A stretch of 64,000 bases of DNA from Cristatella mucedo (GCA_009760855.2 WPIO01000041.1:3180001-3244000), one strand, 5' to 3'; shown: positions 1 through 11,926, counted from the first letter of the stretch. The notes: generated by a model from the sequence alone, not told the origin. Program-made: numbers and translations.

Positions 1-19
1 AATTGAAGTCGAACGAAAT

Positions 20-195
20 CGCTTGCAGACGCTCTCACTTCGTGGCCCTTTGAGAGGTCGTGAGTTCGAGTCTCGCAGCAGCGGGAAATCCTCGTCATCG
101 CAAGCGTTTCGACAGCCGCCGACCGGACGACTGACCAGCCGATGCGCACATGTAAATGAGGCTTTAGAATAAGCGTTGGCCTTTACTTTTAACTT
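20..195 (+). mobile_element. SINE-2, diverged copy
   Basis: GGTCGTGAGTTCGAGTCTCG near 55-75 resembles a tRNA B box. The end (AAATGAGGCTTTAG, then a CTTTACTTTT run) resembles the tail of the SINE-2 copy at 63245-63405. The middle is poorly conserved. Confidence 0.5.
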
Positions 196-727
196 TGCTC
201 CATCAACTCCTCAGTCACGAATAGAGAATCGCCGAGCGCCAGTTCGCGCGGCGGCGGCGGCGTCAACGTTTCAGCACAATGCTGCCGCTCGCTGTACCAG
301 CACAGGACGCTGACCGGACGGCGCGATGGCGACGAGAAGCGGGCGAGCAACGAGATCTTTTACCGGACGATTCCACGTGGCGAGTGAGAACGCGGCGAGG
401 CCGCCGGGCAAAACCATCCGGGCCAGCCCATCGTCGAAGGGCTCGGAGTATGTGCAACCTGACCGGCATGCTCGGCTCGGCTCGGCTGCAACTCGTCAAT
501 TCGATGCGAAAGTGACCACCTGACTGAGCGCTGCTATTGGACTCGGCGCGAACGCCCCGAGTCTCGAGTACTCAAGACTTGCTTATTACGCAAGTAGATT
601 TTGGTGATGGACGAGAAAAGGGTTAATCAGGTCAATATGGCTGCGGTGCTCAAGAACGGTTGGCGGTTGATTATCGTCATCGGCGAGCGATCGTCGGCGC
701 TCGTCATCGGTCATCAGTCGTCGGACC

Positions 728-729
<2 letters not shown>
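196..729. other. no recognised feature
   Basis: A GC-rich first part produces short overlapping open frames on both strands, none with a recognisable motif. Nothing supports a gene. Confidence 0.5.
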
Positions 730-765
<36 letters not shown>

Positions 766-840
766 CACTTGATAAAGCACCCTCAGAGAACTTAATCTCT
801 TTCTAGGCGCTTTTTCATTTGGTGCAAAGGGAAGGTACCA
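730..840 (-). mobile_element. LINE-A 3' end
   Basis: On the plus strand a (TAA)n run is followed by GCACTTGATAAAGCACCCTC and the GAGAACTTAATCTC hairpin core. This is the reverse complement of the LINE-A tail. 5'-truncated almost to the tail. Confidence 0.85.
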
Positions 841-1542
841 ACAAATTCAAGCAAACGCTCTCTAAAATACAACTGTAAAAGCGAAGCGATTCGAAAACAA
901 CGACCACAGCCCCAACCTATCAGACGACGTGGATCTACCTGATGGAAATCAGGCTATGTGGTTCCAATCACGTAGGCGCCAGAGAAAGTGGCGTCCGTAT
1001 CTTAGTCAAAAGGAATGCTTCGGGGAGTTTCTGTGGAGCTGAAATTGGGGCTCTTGCACAATATTAACCAGCGATGGATGCTAACCAGCGGGTCCCGAGT
1101 GTCTTTTTGTGGCCTTTTGCACGCTTTTCTGTGCATGATGGCGCGAACACCATTAACCCTCGATAATCGATTTGAATACAGCGTGTAAGCTATTAACCCT
1201 TGGTAATGGAATATCTTGCAGCGGCGAGTTGTAAAGAACCTGGGTCAATGGGGCAGCGTACAAAAAACCTATTACTTTTTATTTGAGATGGCATAAATCG
1301 CTTTGCGATGAAGATGTTAGTTTGGATTTTGGACTTACTAGTTCGAGTAAGGCTGCTTACTTCTCGACGAATTTCCACAGAAAACCCTCTGACCTCTGTG
1401 GCTCGTACAGAGGATTGGCTCGACTGATCCTCAACGACCTGCCCTGGGAACTCCACTCAATAGGAGGCGCTGCAACTGCTTATGGAGCACGCTGGTCGTC
1501 GATGGAGCTCTCGATATCATACAATACTCTTGTAACGCCACG
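841..1542. other. no recognised feature
   Basis: A short repeated phrase (AGCTATTAACCCTTGGTAAT and a similar one at about 1153-1170) is the only structure noticed. Short open frames here carry no known motif. Confidence 0.4.
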
Positions 1543-1672
1543 CTGGTTTGGCCCAGTAGTAAAGATGCTGGCCTTAAAACAAGGTCAAGGTGAATGTATA
1601 TGATGACCGAGGTCGTTGGCTCGCGCCGTGTTGCGTATGTGAAGAGCCTGAATGAAGATTCAGCTGTAATAT
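1543..1672 (+). mobile_element. SINE-A, long-head subfamily
   Basis: tRNA-like head GGTTTGGCCCAGTAGTAAAG, then the subfamily insertion containing GTGAATGTAT, then a B-box-like GGTCGTTGGCTCGCGCC. The tail is degraded. The insertion is shared with copies at 15380 and 48380. Confidence 0.7.
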
Positions 1673-1679
1673 CATTAAT

Positions 1680-1771
1680 GAGTTTGATAAAGCACCATCA
1701 GAGAACTTAATCTCTTTCTAGGCCCCTTTACAATTGCTGCAAATAAAGCTCAATAAATAACAAGAATAACA
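1680..1771 (-). mobile_element. LINE-A 3' end
   Basis: TTTGATAAAGCACCATCAG, then GAGAACTTAATCTC, is the inverted LINE-A tail. It abuts the 5' end of the plus-strand LINE-A copy that follows, so the two lie head to head. Confidence 0.8.
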
Positions 1772-3063
1772 TTTCTTCTAGAGCGCCTCTCATCTCGCCT
1801 GGGCATCACTGGCACTGCTCTGCAGGGGTTCACTTCCTATCTCAGTGGGAGACTCCAGAGTTTGACTTGAATGGACAAAGATTATCTGAAGTACCTCTAA
1901 AATATGGAGTACCTCAGGACTCCGTGCTAGGTCTGGTTCTTTTCACGGTTTATACTCTCCCTCTTGCTGATGTGATTGCCAAACACAATCTAGGCTTTCA
2001 CTTCTATGCGGATGACACTCAGTTGTACCTTTGCTTTGATCCCTCCCAGCCTTCGAGCACCTCAAATTCTCTCAACTCACTTGCTGCATGCATTGATGAC
2101 ATCCGCACATGGATGGCAGCAAATTTTCTAAAACTGAATGATGATAAAACTAACTTACTAGTTATGGGCAAACCCAGTGTGATCCAGAGGTTGGAAAGGC
2201 TGACTCTCAAAATTGGCTCTGCCAGCATATCTCCAGTTGAATCAGCTCGAAATCTAGGTGTCATATTCCAAAGCGACCTCTCGTTAGACGACCACATCAG
2301 TTCCACAGTCAAATCCGCCTATTTTCAGCTTCATAACATTGCTAAAATTCGGCTTGTTAAGATAAGGATACCACGTCCAAGTTGGTCCATGCATTCGTGA
2401 GATCCCGTCTCGACTTCTGCAACTCACTGCTCACTGGCCTACCAGCATGTGCGATCACGCGATTGCAGCTGGTGCAAAACTCTGCAGCTAGGCTTGTCTG
2501 TCGTGAGCGTCGCAGTTGCCACATTACTCCACTTCTCGCCGACCTGCACTGGCTACCAGTCAAGCAACGGATTGACTTCAAGGTTTTGTCGCTCACTTTT
2601 AGGTCTCTTCATTCTATGGCTCCAGCCTATCTCTCAGATCTACTACCCCATCAGGCCAAGCATCGTACCAACCGCTTTTCGGAATCCAACAGTCTACAAA
2701 TACCTCGTACAAACCTTAAATCCTTTGGAGACCATGCATTTAGTTCGTATGCTCCCAAAGCCTGGAACTCCCTCCCGACCTGCGTCAGAACATCCCCTGA
2801 CCTGACTACATTTAAAAGGAACTTAAAAACACACCTGTTTAGGACAGCATTTAGTGGGTCCCTGTGATTCGTCCTTGATGTGCTTATGCGTGCTGACACT
2901 GTGCATGCTGCCACTAACCACATTCGCATGCTGACACTGTGCATGTCACCCCTAACCATGTTATTCATTTTGTTTGTTTTTCAAGCATGATTTTACTTAC
3001 CAATCAATTGCATTTCACTTTGCAGCAAATGTAAAGCGCCTAGAAATCAAGTGCATTATTATT
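1772..3063 (+). mobile_element. LINE-A, 5'-truncated copy
   Basis: Starts inside the reverse transcriptase and runs to the hairpin tail and ATTATTATTAT end. By eye it is about 95% identical to the copy at 34584-36018, so it is fairly young. The 3' UTR shows two copies of a CTGACACTGTGCATG unit. Confidence 0.93.
1867..2867 (+). pseudogene. LINE-A reverse transcriptase fragment (frameshifted)
   Basis: Reads through the RT palm (GFHFYADDTQLYLCF, intact catalytic YADD) and thumb region, then the conserved C-terminal WNSLPTCVRTSPDLTTFKRN. A single missing base near 1862 and another near 2350 split it into two frames (1867-2400 and 2382-2867). CR1/L2-type elements encode an endonuclease ahead of this; it is absent because of 5' truncation. 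Confidence 0.9.
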
Positions 3064-3545
3064 ATGATGACACGTTTAGGGGTGATATGTACACGGTCAG
3101 CATGTAAGTTCATGTCAAGTTCACTTAGGGCTCTATACAGATGAATTATTCTTACTATTAATGGCCTTTTAATAACGCAAAGCCGCGATTGCTTTTAAGA
3201 CCACGTTAGGCCCACTTAGTAGCTAAGACTGTTTGCTCTTTTTGGCTTGTGATCCTGCAAAAACACCCCTTCACGTCGATAATTAATTGCTATGGCCTAT
3301 ATCGTAGAACTCATTTCCGCATGCTCTTCGTGCAACGTTCCTGCAGGCTGACTACAATAATGTGACCAGGGCATAACAAGAACTCTGATGAGGATGAAGC
3401 TAAATCTTGACCTCTCATGAGGCGAACCATTATTGGACGGCTGAAGGGACTCACAGCCAGGCCTACTAGCAACAAGATTAATCCAAACCGGCAAGGATCC
3501 TCTGGCCGCCCTGAGTACTTCATTATATAAAGTCGTTTGCATTAA
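3064..3545. other. no gene; weak LINE-A 3' UTR relic
   Basis: Near 3070-3110 a phrase like the inverted LINE-A 3' UTR (TTAGGGGTGATATG, then GTCAGCATG) is visible. Nothing else recognised. Confidence 0.4.
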
Positions 3546-3646
3546 TGCTGTCAAATAGGGTCATGAGAGTTGAGGCCATCAAATAGAGTCATTTGAGTTG
3601 AAGCTGTCAAATAGAGCCGCACGAGTTTATGCAGTCAAATACTGGC
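3546..3646. repeat. minisatellite, about 28 bp unit, 3-4 copies
   Basis: The units share GCTGTCAAATAGAGTC and GAGTTGAAG, with substitutions between copies. Confidence 0.8.
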
Positions 3647-3837
3647 GGCCACAATGTTCGTGAAGCTTTCTGATAACCCATCTGGTCATATGGTCAGCAG
3701 AGAGATAGAAATTCAGGCTTGTTCATTGATTCATTGAATGCTCCATTTTATTTAAGTATTGGGCAAATGTGTGCAGAAAGTTAATCACCAAAAGCTTACT
3801 CTCGGAACCAATGATGTCTCGGAAGCTAGCTCATAGG

Positions 3838-4170
3838 ATAATAATAATAATAAGAATAATAGGAACCATACATTTGTTATAGCGCCCTCAGAGACCTTGA
3901 TTTCTTTCTAGGCACTTTACATTTGGTACAAAGGAAGCACGATCGAATCGTTAATGGCAGAATGCTCAATGAACAACAAGCATAACATGGTTAGAGATGA
4001 CATGCACAGAGTCAGCATGCAAATATTGTTAATGGCAGCATACAGTGGCAGCACGCATAAGCACACAAAGAACGGATCGCACGGAACCACTAAATGCTGT
4101 GACAAATAGATACGCTTTTAGTTTCTTTTAAATGTAGTTAAGTCAAGGGCGTCATGACGCCAGTCAAAAC
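3838..4170 (-). mobile_element. LINE-A 3' end
   Basis: Begins with an AAT repeat, then TTATAGCGCCCTCAGAGA and the inverted 3' UTR (GGTTAGAGATGACATGCACA) into the start of the coding end. Diverged from the young copies. Confidence 0.85.
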
Positions 4171-4607
4171 CAGGGACGTCTCGATATTTTAATGTACCCT
4201 ATTCGCAATAGCAAGCTCCTCAAGTAGATTTAGTTTTCCACCTCGTCATCGCCTTTGGCATCAGCTCAATTTCAATCAGAGGCACGTTGCACTGCAACAG
4301 ACAGTACTTGTCATGCACCTTTCAACAAATTTACTCGACACCAGGGTCGCTTGCACTGAGCTAATGCTACAGAACTGGAGAAAACCAATCTAAACATAAT
4401 CACCAAGACCTGAGGGCAGAATTTTGCGTAAAGTGTTTTGTTAGTTAGCGTTGGTCTCTCTCCATGACTAACTGTAAATAAAGTCTCTAACAAAGCCTCG
4501 TTCTTTCCGAAGATTTCCAGACTGAAATTTTCGCTGGAAGTGGGTCTATGCAGCTGACATGCTTTCGTATGCTCATCAATGCTTGGAAATATCACTTGGC
4601 TTCGTTG
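4171..4607. other. no recognised feature
   Basis: A minus-strand open frame covers part of this but has no known motif. Confidence 0.4.
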
Positions 4608-4770
4608 TTATAATAATAATAATAATAATACATTTGTTATAGCGCCCTCAAAGAACTCAATCTCTTTATAGGCACTTTATACTTGCTACAAAGGAAGCAT
4701 GGTCGAATGATTAGTGGTAGCATGCTCAATGACAATAAGCGTAACATGGTTAGAGGTGACATGCGTAGTT
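4608..4770 (-). mobile_element. LINE-A 3' end
   Basis: (AAT)n, then TTATAGCGCCCTCAAAGAAC and the inverted 3' UTR. Truncated after about 160 bp. Confidence 0.85.
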
Positions 4771-4995
4771 CATGGTTATTGGTTCATAATTGTCTTTCCA
4801 GTCTTTTTCATACGAATGAGAGTAATGCTGACGCATTAACGCACATTTTAATGAGCGCACACGCATGAGTAGTGCTTGAACTCACTTTCATAACCCTGGA
4901 TGCAGCTTGTATTGCCAAAATTTGCACTTTTATGGAATATTAGCGTCACTCACAAACGAACTCTCCAATTCATCCCGGCAGCATATATATTGTAG

Positions 4996-5114
4996 CGTCT
5001 GCACGGAATCCAGGTGTTCCGTTCCAAAACAACCTCTCATTAGAAGACCACATTACGTCCACAGTTAAGACTGCTTATGTTCTTCTGCATAAAATTGAAA
5101 CCATTCTGGCGTAA
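4996..5114 (+). mobile_element. LINE-A RT fragment
   Basis: Encodes a phrase like SARNPGVPFQNNLSLEDHI, matching the SARNLGVxFQSDLSLDDHI block of LINE-A. Both ends degraded. Confidence 0.75.
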
Positions 5115-5244
5115 TTAGATTAGGACACAATGAAGTCCTGTAAATGCGCCATGGAAGAGAATATGTAGACGCAGCCACAGTTATTATGCAGCCGAAATAG
5201 ATACTTTACGAAAGGTTTGTCTTATTAAAGCACGCGTTGATGTA

Positions 5245-5330
5245 CAAAGTATATTTAAATTAATAAATAATAATTAAATATAATAATATAAATATAATAT
5301 AATAAAATATAATAATTAATAAATAGCAAG
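5245..5330. repeat. AT-rich low-complexity tract
   Basis: Runs of AATAAT and TAATATAA without a clean unit. Confidence 0.8.
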
Positions 5331-6236
5331 AACCATACGATAAATCGGCGGTTGGCTGTGATAGTCAAGCAGTAGAAAAGTCTGCTTTACATCGGCATGG
5401 AACAACCGCAGCGCGTTCAAATCTGAAAATAAGGGCTGCAATTCTTGGTGATTAAAATCTGGACAATAAAGCAAGTAATACATTTTTGCTGAGTGGTCTT
5501 TTGACTTTATGTGTTGGACCTTGCAGCCTGTTTGATTTTATTGGCAATGCCATTTCCCAGTATTCGCTAGCGACACTAGCGCCAGAAACAGTCTTAGTTA
5601 TACAAAGCCTATCGCTTGCTGTTGAGCGGTCTTGCCTTGGAACTATCCGTAGCATACCATTCGTGAATGGAACTAGAAATTTAAATGCAATAAATAAAAG
5701 TAAAATCGGAGCTCAGTTCAATCAAGTTCTGGTTTGAGGAGCCGCTGATCGTAAATGAGAATAGTTGCTCAAAGTTGTGATGCGACACTACTATAATTTA
5801 GGGTGTAAAGAAAATTACGAATAAAAAAAGCAATATTAAATAATTTTTTGCACACGAAGTTAGCTAAAATAACTTAATTAGACTGCCCTAGCCATCAATA
5901 GCTGCCATTTTGCGTCCAAAAAGTCAGGAAAAAAAACGAACGCACGCTGTCTCTACCGAGGCGCCTCGTCCCGCCTTTATACGGTACAGACATTTAGCCT
6001 TCTTGGCATTATTCGCAAAACGAGTTGGTCGCCGATTCTCCTGCAGCGATTTTATGTTTTCTGGATACAGATTTGGTTCTATAAGGGGCAAAACCCAAAT
6101 TATTATAATTAGATAGATAAGCTTAAACAAGATCTCAAAAACGTCATATTCTGCGACTTTGAACTACATCAGATGCACACCAGGTTAAAAGCAAAATTTT
6201 TCGAAGCACTCGCAAGTCTAGCTCCGAAGGCTTAGC
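5331..6236. other. no recognised feature
   Basis: Two short open frames, no known motif, AT-rich. Confidence 0.4.
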
Positions 6237-6385
6237 ATTGCCTTTAGCCAACCTTAAATCCTTGGGACCAGACCTCCAGTTCCTACGCGCCCAAAACATA
6301 ACTCTCTATCGACTGAAATCACGAAATTGTCTCCGGACCTCTACGACTGAAAAGTGAACCCAAAAATCCACCTGTTAGCTGACGC
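6237..6385 (+). mobile_element. LINE-A C-terminal relic
   Basis: CCTTAAATCCTTGGGACCAG, then text resembling the region encoding the WNSLP...TxFK...L end of LINE-A. Strongly decayed. Confidence 0.6.
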
Positions 6386-6577
6386 TCTAACACCACGCAC
6401 GCGCCGGTACACGAACGAAGAAGCGCAGACAAGGAAGGACAACTTCAACACTGGTGTATTCCGTAATATATGAAACCCACTGTTGCTGCCATTCAGCTGC
6501 CGCAGCAGCTGGCGCCATCCATGCGGCCTCTGCTGCAGCGACTCAGTAAAACTATTGCAGCCAGTTAAAAGCTTGTG

Positions 6578-6650
6578 CAATAGATGCGCAACATCCCAAC
6601 CATCGGGATCCATCCATCCATCAATAGATGTGCAACATCCCAACCATCGG
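6578..6650. repeat. 29 bp direct repeat, two copies
   Basis: CAATAGATG(C/T)GCAACATCC and onward, at 6578-6606 and 6622-6650, one mismatch, separated by a CATC-rich 15 bp. Confidence 0.85.
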
Positions 6651-7235
6651 AGAGTGAATAGAGGCAAATATCAAGACCTTCCGTATGCCAAGAAAATTCG
6701 CCAATCGGCGGTTCCTTCACCAAATCACTACCCTAAATGATAGCTCTCTACAATGCCAACTATGTTTATAATCTCTCTTGTAGTTAGTTGCAAAATGTCG
6801 AGGTAGATACTCCGTTTTCTTAGGGCGCTAAAAAACACGTAATTACTATTAATATAAAAAATTTGAAAATAATAGCAATAAAGAAAGAAGTGTATCCATC
6901 AACCATCTTAGAAATAAATTTCTGCTCGACACTTATTACGTATGCTTACGCGTAGCGATTCAATTACTTGGCTATCGCATGCATTATTTCAGCACACAAA
7001 TTCACGCGGATGAAGCAAATCCTGTGAAGAACAGGTGGCTTTTTTTTAGATTCTTCTTGAATTGACGTCAATCAATAGGGTCACATATGCTTGTGGCACC
7101 TGAACGAACGTCCTCTGCCGCAAAGACAACGCTAAGCGTAACGTTACTAGTTCTCACAGATACAAGATAAGTACCGGCGGAACTGGCAGCCGGAGAACAC
7201 GAGGCGACGCGAGTATGCTGGAGAGGCGAGGAGGT
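6651..7235. other. no recognised feature
   Basis: AT-rich in the first half. No open frame with a known motif. Confidence 0.4.
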
Positions 7236-7445
7236 CAAGGACAGGTAGGCAGGTGCAACCGAGTGAAGTGACCTTGAGTAGGCAAGCCGAGAGAACCTTG
7301 AAGTCGATTCGATTCCTGATTGGGAGCCAATGAAGCTCAGACCGTGGTGATTTGATGTGGCAGCAGATGCGACAGATACTGACGTTTGACTAGACGAGAT
7401 GCTAAGTTGTGTACCAATTACAGACGATTAAGGGCACAGGATGGG
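7236..7445 (-). mobile_element. old LINE-A-like RT fragment
   Basis: Contains CCTTGAAGTCGATTCGATTC, then GGGAGCCAATGAAGCTCAG, the inverse of the LINE-A segment coding for LHWLPVKQRIDFKVLS. Related to the relics at 16657 and 26035, which form an older subfamily. Confidence 0.7.
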
Positions 7446-7987
7446 AGTTTCGAGTGCGATAATTCCGGTAATCTAGGTGCGATGCCATGCAAAGTTTGAG
7501 CTAGCTTGGCTGCCGCACTGCTGTCTAAGCAGGGCCCGAGATTTTCCACGCTCCGCCGCTGAAAGTAGGGCCGACGTGACAGTCACGTGTCAGTGTGCTC
7601 ATCCAACGGCAAGTAGAGAGCTGTGGAACAGCACACCCGGATGTCCAAGGGCACACATCGCTGGAGTGATGCCAGGTAAACCGATCTTGAAGACGAGCTC
7701 TTCACACTTTGTTGTTCTTTGTTCGCCCGTAGCTATTTCGATTTGCTGTATTTTCGTCAGGCTTCAGGAAGTTAGTGGTCATCCGAGCGTGTAGGTCGTC
7801 TGATGAGCGAATATTTCCTATAGGTAAGAGAGAGCAAAGGAGTTAAGGGATCTAACAGTAAGTGGTAGAAAAGTTGAAGTCGATAAACGTATTGCTGGGA
7901 AGCAAGTGCAGGCCGGTGACGATTGGTTTAATTAATATCGAGTTTCGGCAGTTGCCTCTGGCAGCAGCCTGAAGCTGTGGATTTGCA
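7446..7987. other. no recognised feature
   Basis: A 105-codon plus-strand open frame (7477-7794) has no known motif and no neighbouring exon signals. I do not call it a gene. Confidence 0.4.
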
Positions 7988-8595
7988 TTGCCTTTGCGAA
8001 CGATCCGATCTCGATTTCAACAAACCCTGATTGCTGGTCTGCCGACGTGTGCAATCAGGTGCTCACAGTTGGTGCAAAACTCGACAGCCAGTTTTATCTG
8101 TCGTGAGTCGCAGTTGACGCGTCACACCACTTCTCGCCGACCAGCACTGGCTCTCAATCAAGCAGCTCATCGACTTCAAGGTTCTGTCACTCACTTTTAG
8201 GTCCCTCCATTCTTTGATTCCAGCCTACCTATCAAATCTACTCCCCGCCAGGCTAAGCATAGTACTAACCACTTTTCTGAATCGAATTGCTTATGTGCAC
8301 CTCATACGAACCTCAAATCCATCGGAGACCATGCCTTTAGTTCGTATGCTCCCAAAGCCTGGAACTCATTTCCGACTAAAGCAACGACATCTTCTTACTT
8401 TAAAGAAGCTAAAATGCATTTATTGATAGCAGCCTTTATTGGGGCCATGTGCTTATGCATACTAACACTGTGCATTCTGCCACTAACTATTTTTCCATGC
8501 GAAAAATGTGCATCGTGCCACATCCAACCACGTTATACTTGTTGACATTGAGCTTGCTACGACCAACTATGCGGTCATACTTCTTTTACAGAAAT
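7988..8595 (+). mobile_element. LINE-A 3' part, interrupted by SINE-A
   Basis: Covers the RT thumb region (LVQNSTASFICRES) through the WNSLP region and 3' UTR. The matching tail (TGCCTAGAAAGAGATTAAAT, then ATT repeats) resumes at 8751-8812 after an inserted SINE-A. Confidence 0.82.
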
Positions 8596-8602
8596 AAGAA
8601 CA

Positions 8603-8748
8603 TATTGTTCATTTGCATAGCGCCTTAAGATAACTTTATAACTTAATTTCTATGTAGTCGCTTCACATTTGCCACAAGGCTTGAGCTCCCCCAGCTCGCC
8701 AGAACCTTGGTCTGGGCGAGTACCTTAACCACTGGGCCAAACCAGCTC
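8603..8748 (-). mobile_element. SINE-A, short-head subfamily, inside LINE-A
   Basis: Reads in reverse: degraded tail, B-box region, then GGTTTGGCCCAGTGGTTAAG as the tRNA-like start. It sits between the 3' UTR and the hairpin tail of the plus-strand LINE-A copy. Confidence 0.78.
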
Positions 8749-8750
8749 AG

Positions 8751-8812
8751 TGCCTAGAAAGAGATTAAATTGTCAGAGCGTGTTATGCAAATGTATTATT
8801 ATCGTTATTATA
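8751..8812 (+). mobile_element. LINE-A tail (rest of the 7988 copy)
   Basis: Hairpin core GAGATTAAATTGTC, then an ATTATTATCG-type end. Confidence 0.78.
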
Positions 8813-9141
8813 AGCTCTCTACTCAGCCCATGTGAAGAGTGCCCTAGTTGGCTTTGTAATCATGCGATGTGGTTCAAACGCCAAGGAAGGTTCGCTGTCA
8901 AAGTATCCTTGCCCGGGCTAAAATCGACGGCTGTTGTAGGCGCGCTGGGGTAGTGCATGCACGAATAATAACAATGCACTTGATAGAGCGCCCTCAGAGA
9001 ACTCAATCTCTTTCTAGGCGCTTTATTTGCTGCAAGGGAAGCGCGATTGAATGGTGAGTAATATCATGCTTGATAAACATGAATAACATGGTTAGTGGCA
9101 GCATGCACAGTGTCAGCACGCAGAAGCACATGAAGGACGAA

Positions 9142-10612
9142 TCACAGGGACCCACTAAATGCTGTCCTAAATAGGTGTGTTTTAAAGTTCTTTTTAAATG
9201 TGGTCAAGTCAGGGGATGCTCTGACGCATGTCGGTAGGGAGTTCCTGGATTTGGGAGCATACGAACTAAATGCACGGTCTCTAAAGGATTTGAGGTTTGT
9301 ACGAGGTATTGGTAAACTATTGGATTCCGAAAAGCGGTTGGTACGACGCTTGGCCTGGTGGGGTAGTAGATCTGAGAGATAGGCTGGAGCCAAAGAATGA
9401 GGTGACCTAAAAGTGAGTGACTAAACCTTGAAGTCGATCCTTTGTTTGACTGGTAGCCAGTGTAGGTCGGCGGCGAGGAGTGGTGTGATGTGGCAACTGC
9501 GACGCTCACGACAGACAAGCCTAGCTGCAGAGTTTTGCGCCAGCTGTAATCGCCTGATTGCACATGCTAGTAGGCCAGGGAGCGGTGAGTTACAGAAATC
9601 AAGACGGGATGTCACAAATGCATGGACCAACTTAGATGTGGTATCCTTATCTAAACAAGCCCGAATTTTATCAATGTTATGTAGCTGAAAGTATGCAGAC
9701 CTGACCGTGGAGCTGATGTGGTCGTCTATCGAGAGGTCACTTTGGAACATGACACCTAAATTTCGAGCTGATTCAACAGGAGATGTGCTGGCAGAGCCAA
9801 TTTTGAGCGTCAGCCGTTCCAATTTGTGAATCACACTGGGATTGCCCATAACTAGTAAGTTAGTTTTATCATCGTTTAGGTTTAGAAAATTTGCTGCCAT
9901 CCATGTGCGGATGTCCTCAATACATGCAGCAAGTAAGTTGAGAGAATTTGAGGTGCTCGAAGGTTGGGAGGGATCAAAGCAAAGGTACAACTGAGTGTCA
10001 TCCGCATAGAAGTGAAAGCCTAAATTGTGTTTGGCAATCACATCAGCAAGAGTGAGAGTACAAACCGTGAGAAGAACCGGACCTAGCACGGAGTGCTGAG
10101 TTACCCCATATTTCAGAGGTACCTCGGATGATCTTCGTCCATTCACATCAGTACTCCAGAGTCTCCCACTGAGATAGGACCTGAACCATTGCAGAGCAGT
10201 GCCAGTGATGCCCAGGCGAGATGAGAGGTGCTCTAGAAGAACTTTGTGATCGATAGTATCAAAAGCTGCCGAAAAAAATCGAGCAAAACAAGTAGATATA
10301 CCCTACCTATGTCTGCATTCCTAAGTAGGTCGTTGTACACCCTAAGCAATGCTGATACTCTGTGGAGTGATAATACTCTGTGGAGTGATTAGCTCTAAAG
10401 CCAGACTGGAGCTTACTAGCAGGGTTTGAAGTTCCAAGATATGCGTTCAACTGGTTCGCCACGACCCGTTCCAGTGTCTTTGATAGGAATGGTAGAAGGG
10501 AGACTGGGCGATAGTTGCTCAAGTTGTCTTGGTCTAGTATCGCTTTCTTGAGAAGTGGCCGGACTACGGCTTTTTTGAAAGGTGCTGGGACATGATCTGA
10601 GGCTAATAGCAT
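9142..10612 (-). pseudogene. LINE-A reverse transcriptase, frameshifted
   Basis: Open pieces at 10307-10612 (VVRPLLKKAILDQDNLSNYR, then RPVSLLPFLSKTLERVVANQ), 9421-10146 (PLKYGVTQHSVLGPVL, catalytic FHFYADDTQLYL, thumb) and 9142-9393 (APAYLSDLL and the WNSLP-like end). Family knowledge: this is the RNA-templated polymerase of a CR1/L2-like LINE. The YADD box is intact, but at least two breaks separate the pieces. Confidence 0.9.
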
Positions 10613-10705
10613 ATTAATGCTGTTAGTTATGCATGGCAGCAGCAGATCAATGCAACGTCGGGGCAGGACAGTGGGAATAGGGTCCAGAGAACTTGTTGTC
10701 TTCTT

Positions 10706-11332
10706 TCATTGCGATATGAGCTTCAGGACAAGATAGCTAGTGACCTGCTTAAATGAAGACAGCGAGGTGCAACCAGGAATTGGGGAACAACATTCTAAGA
10801 GAGATATTGTCATCGCAGGGATGGACTCCCTGATCTTGTCTATCTTCTGCACAAAGAATCGAGACAAGCAACCGGCTAGATCATCATAAGGATTATCAGG
10901 TAAAAAGCTAATCTGGGAGCGGTTGAGGAGATGGTTTATCGTCGACATCAGCATTTTTGGATTGTGCATCTGTGATTCCACAGTGTTTTTATAGAAGCTA
11001 GATTTGGCCTTTGCTAGGATCGATTTGTACGACAGTCGGTCCTGATCTTTTGTACGCTTTTTCAAGCTTGTCTGTGGTAAACCATAGGCCGTCTGGGCGA
11101 GGCGCACAGTGCGCTTTGTCAGAGGTGCAAACTCGTCGAGCGTGTCAGCTAGTGTCGTGTTGTAGTGTACATCAACCAATGATGACAGATCGGAGGGAGG
11201 ATTGAGCAGCAGAGGCAATGCATATATTCTCGCACGGACAGCATCGATGTCAAGGGTCTTGAGGTTTCGCGATTTACCGGTTATTTTAGAGGAGGAGGTG
11301 GGCACACACTGTAGATTGAATGAGATCTGCAT
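10706..11332 (-). pseudogene. LINE-A linker between endonuclease and RT
   Basis: 208-codon open piece including SSLVDVHYNTTLADTLDEFA and NHLLNRSQISFLPDNPYDD, the usual post-endonuclease region of CR1/L2-type ORF2. It ends before the RT, with a break into the next piece. Confidence 0.82.
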
Positions 11333-11542
11333 CTGGTCAGATAAGAAGGACTTAGTAATAATTGGTTATGACAAAGTGCAGTTGTATGATATTCTCTGGT
11401 CGAGTGTGTGACCCTTGATGTGAGTAGGGCCGTGCGCATGAGCCACAAGAGATAATGAGTCAGTCAATGCATGAAATTCGGTGCTGAAAACGTCAGATAA
11501 GTTATCAAAGTGAACGTTGAAATCACCCATAGTGAGGAAGGA

Positions 11543-11926
11543 TCAATTTCTTGAACACAGAATCGAAATGAGATTGGAGAAATTTGAGAGAAAAGAAGAT
11601 TTGGTACCTGCTGGGCGATAGACTACTGCCACTATCGGTAGCTTGTTTTCGGGTGAGACCAGGACAATTGATTCAAAAGACTGCTTCGAGGGTACTGCAA
11701 ATGGCTTGAAGTTGAATTTCGAGCGCACGATAATAGAAACTCCACCTCCAGTTTTGGATGATCTAGGGGTGTGAAAGAATGAGAAACCAGATGGAGCAGC
11801 GTCTTTAATTGTCGGGCAGTTTATCGATTTCAGCCAAGTTTCAGTTAGGGCGAGCAGGTCGATACCATTTTCAGAAATAAGGTCGCCTATTACCAGAGGT
11901 TTATTGCACATTGAGCGAGGATTCAA
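11543..11926 (-). pseudogene. LINE-A APE endonuclease, N-terminal part
   Basis: Reads NGIDLLALTETWL (the catalytic Glu block typical of APE endonucleases), then GGGVSIIVRSKF and VAVVYRPAG. An in-frame stop precedes LNACLLNPRS at about 11940. The remainder (11333-11542) is out of frame. Confidence 0.85.

Noticed and set aside
1680-3063. Twin-priming inversion of a single LINE-A
   Set aside because: Both the minus and the plus segments carry their own 3' tail, so they are two insertions and not one inverted copy.
7477-7794. 105-codon open frame
   Set aside because: No motif, no conserved neighbour, no splice or start context.
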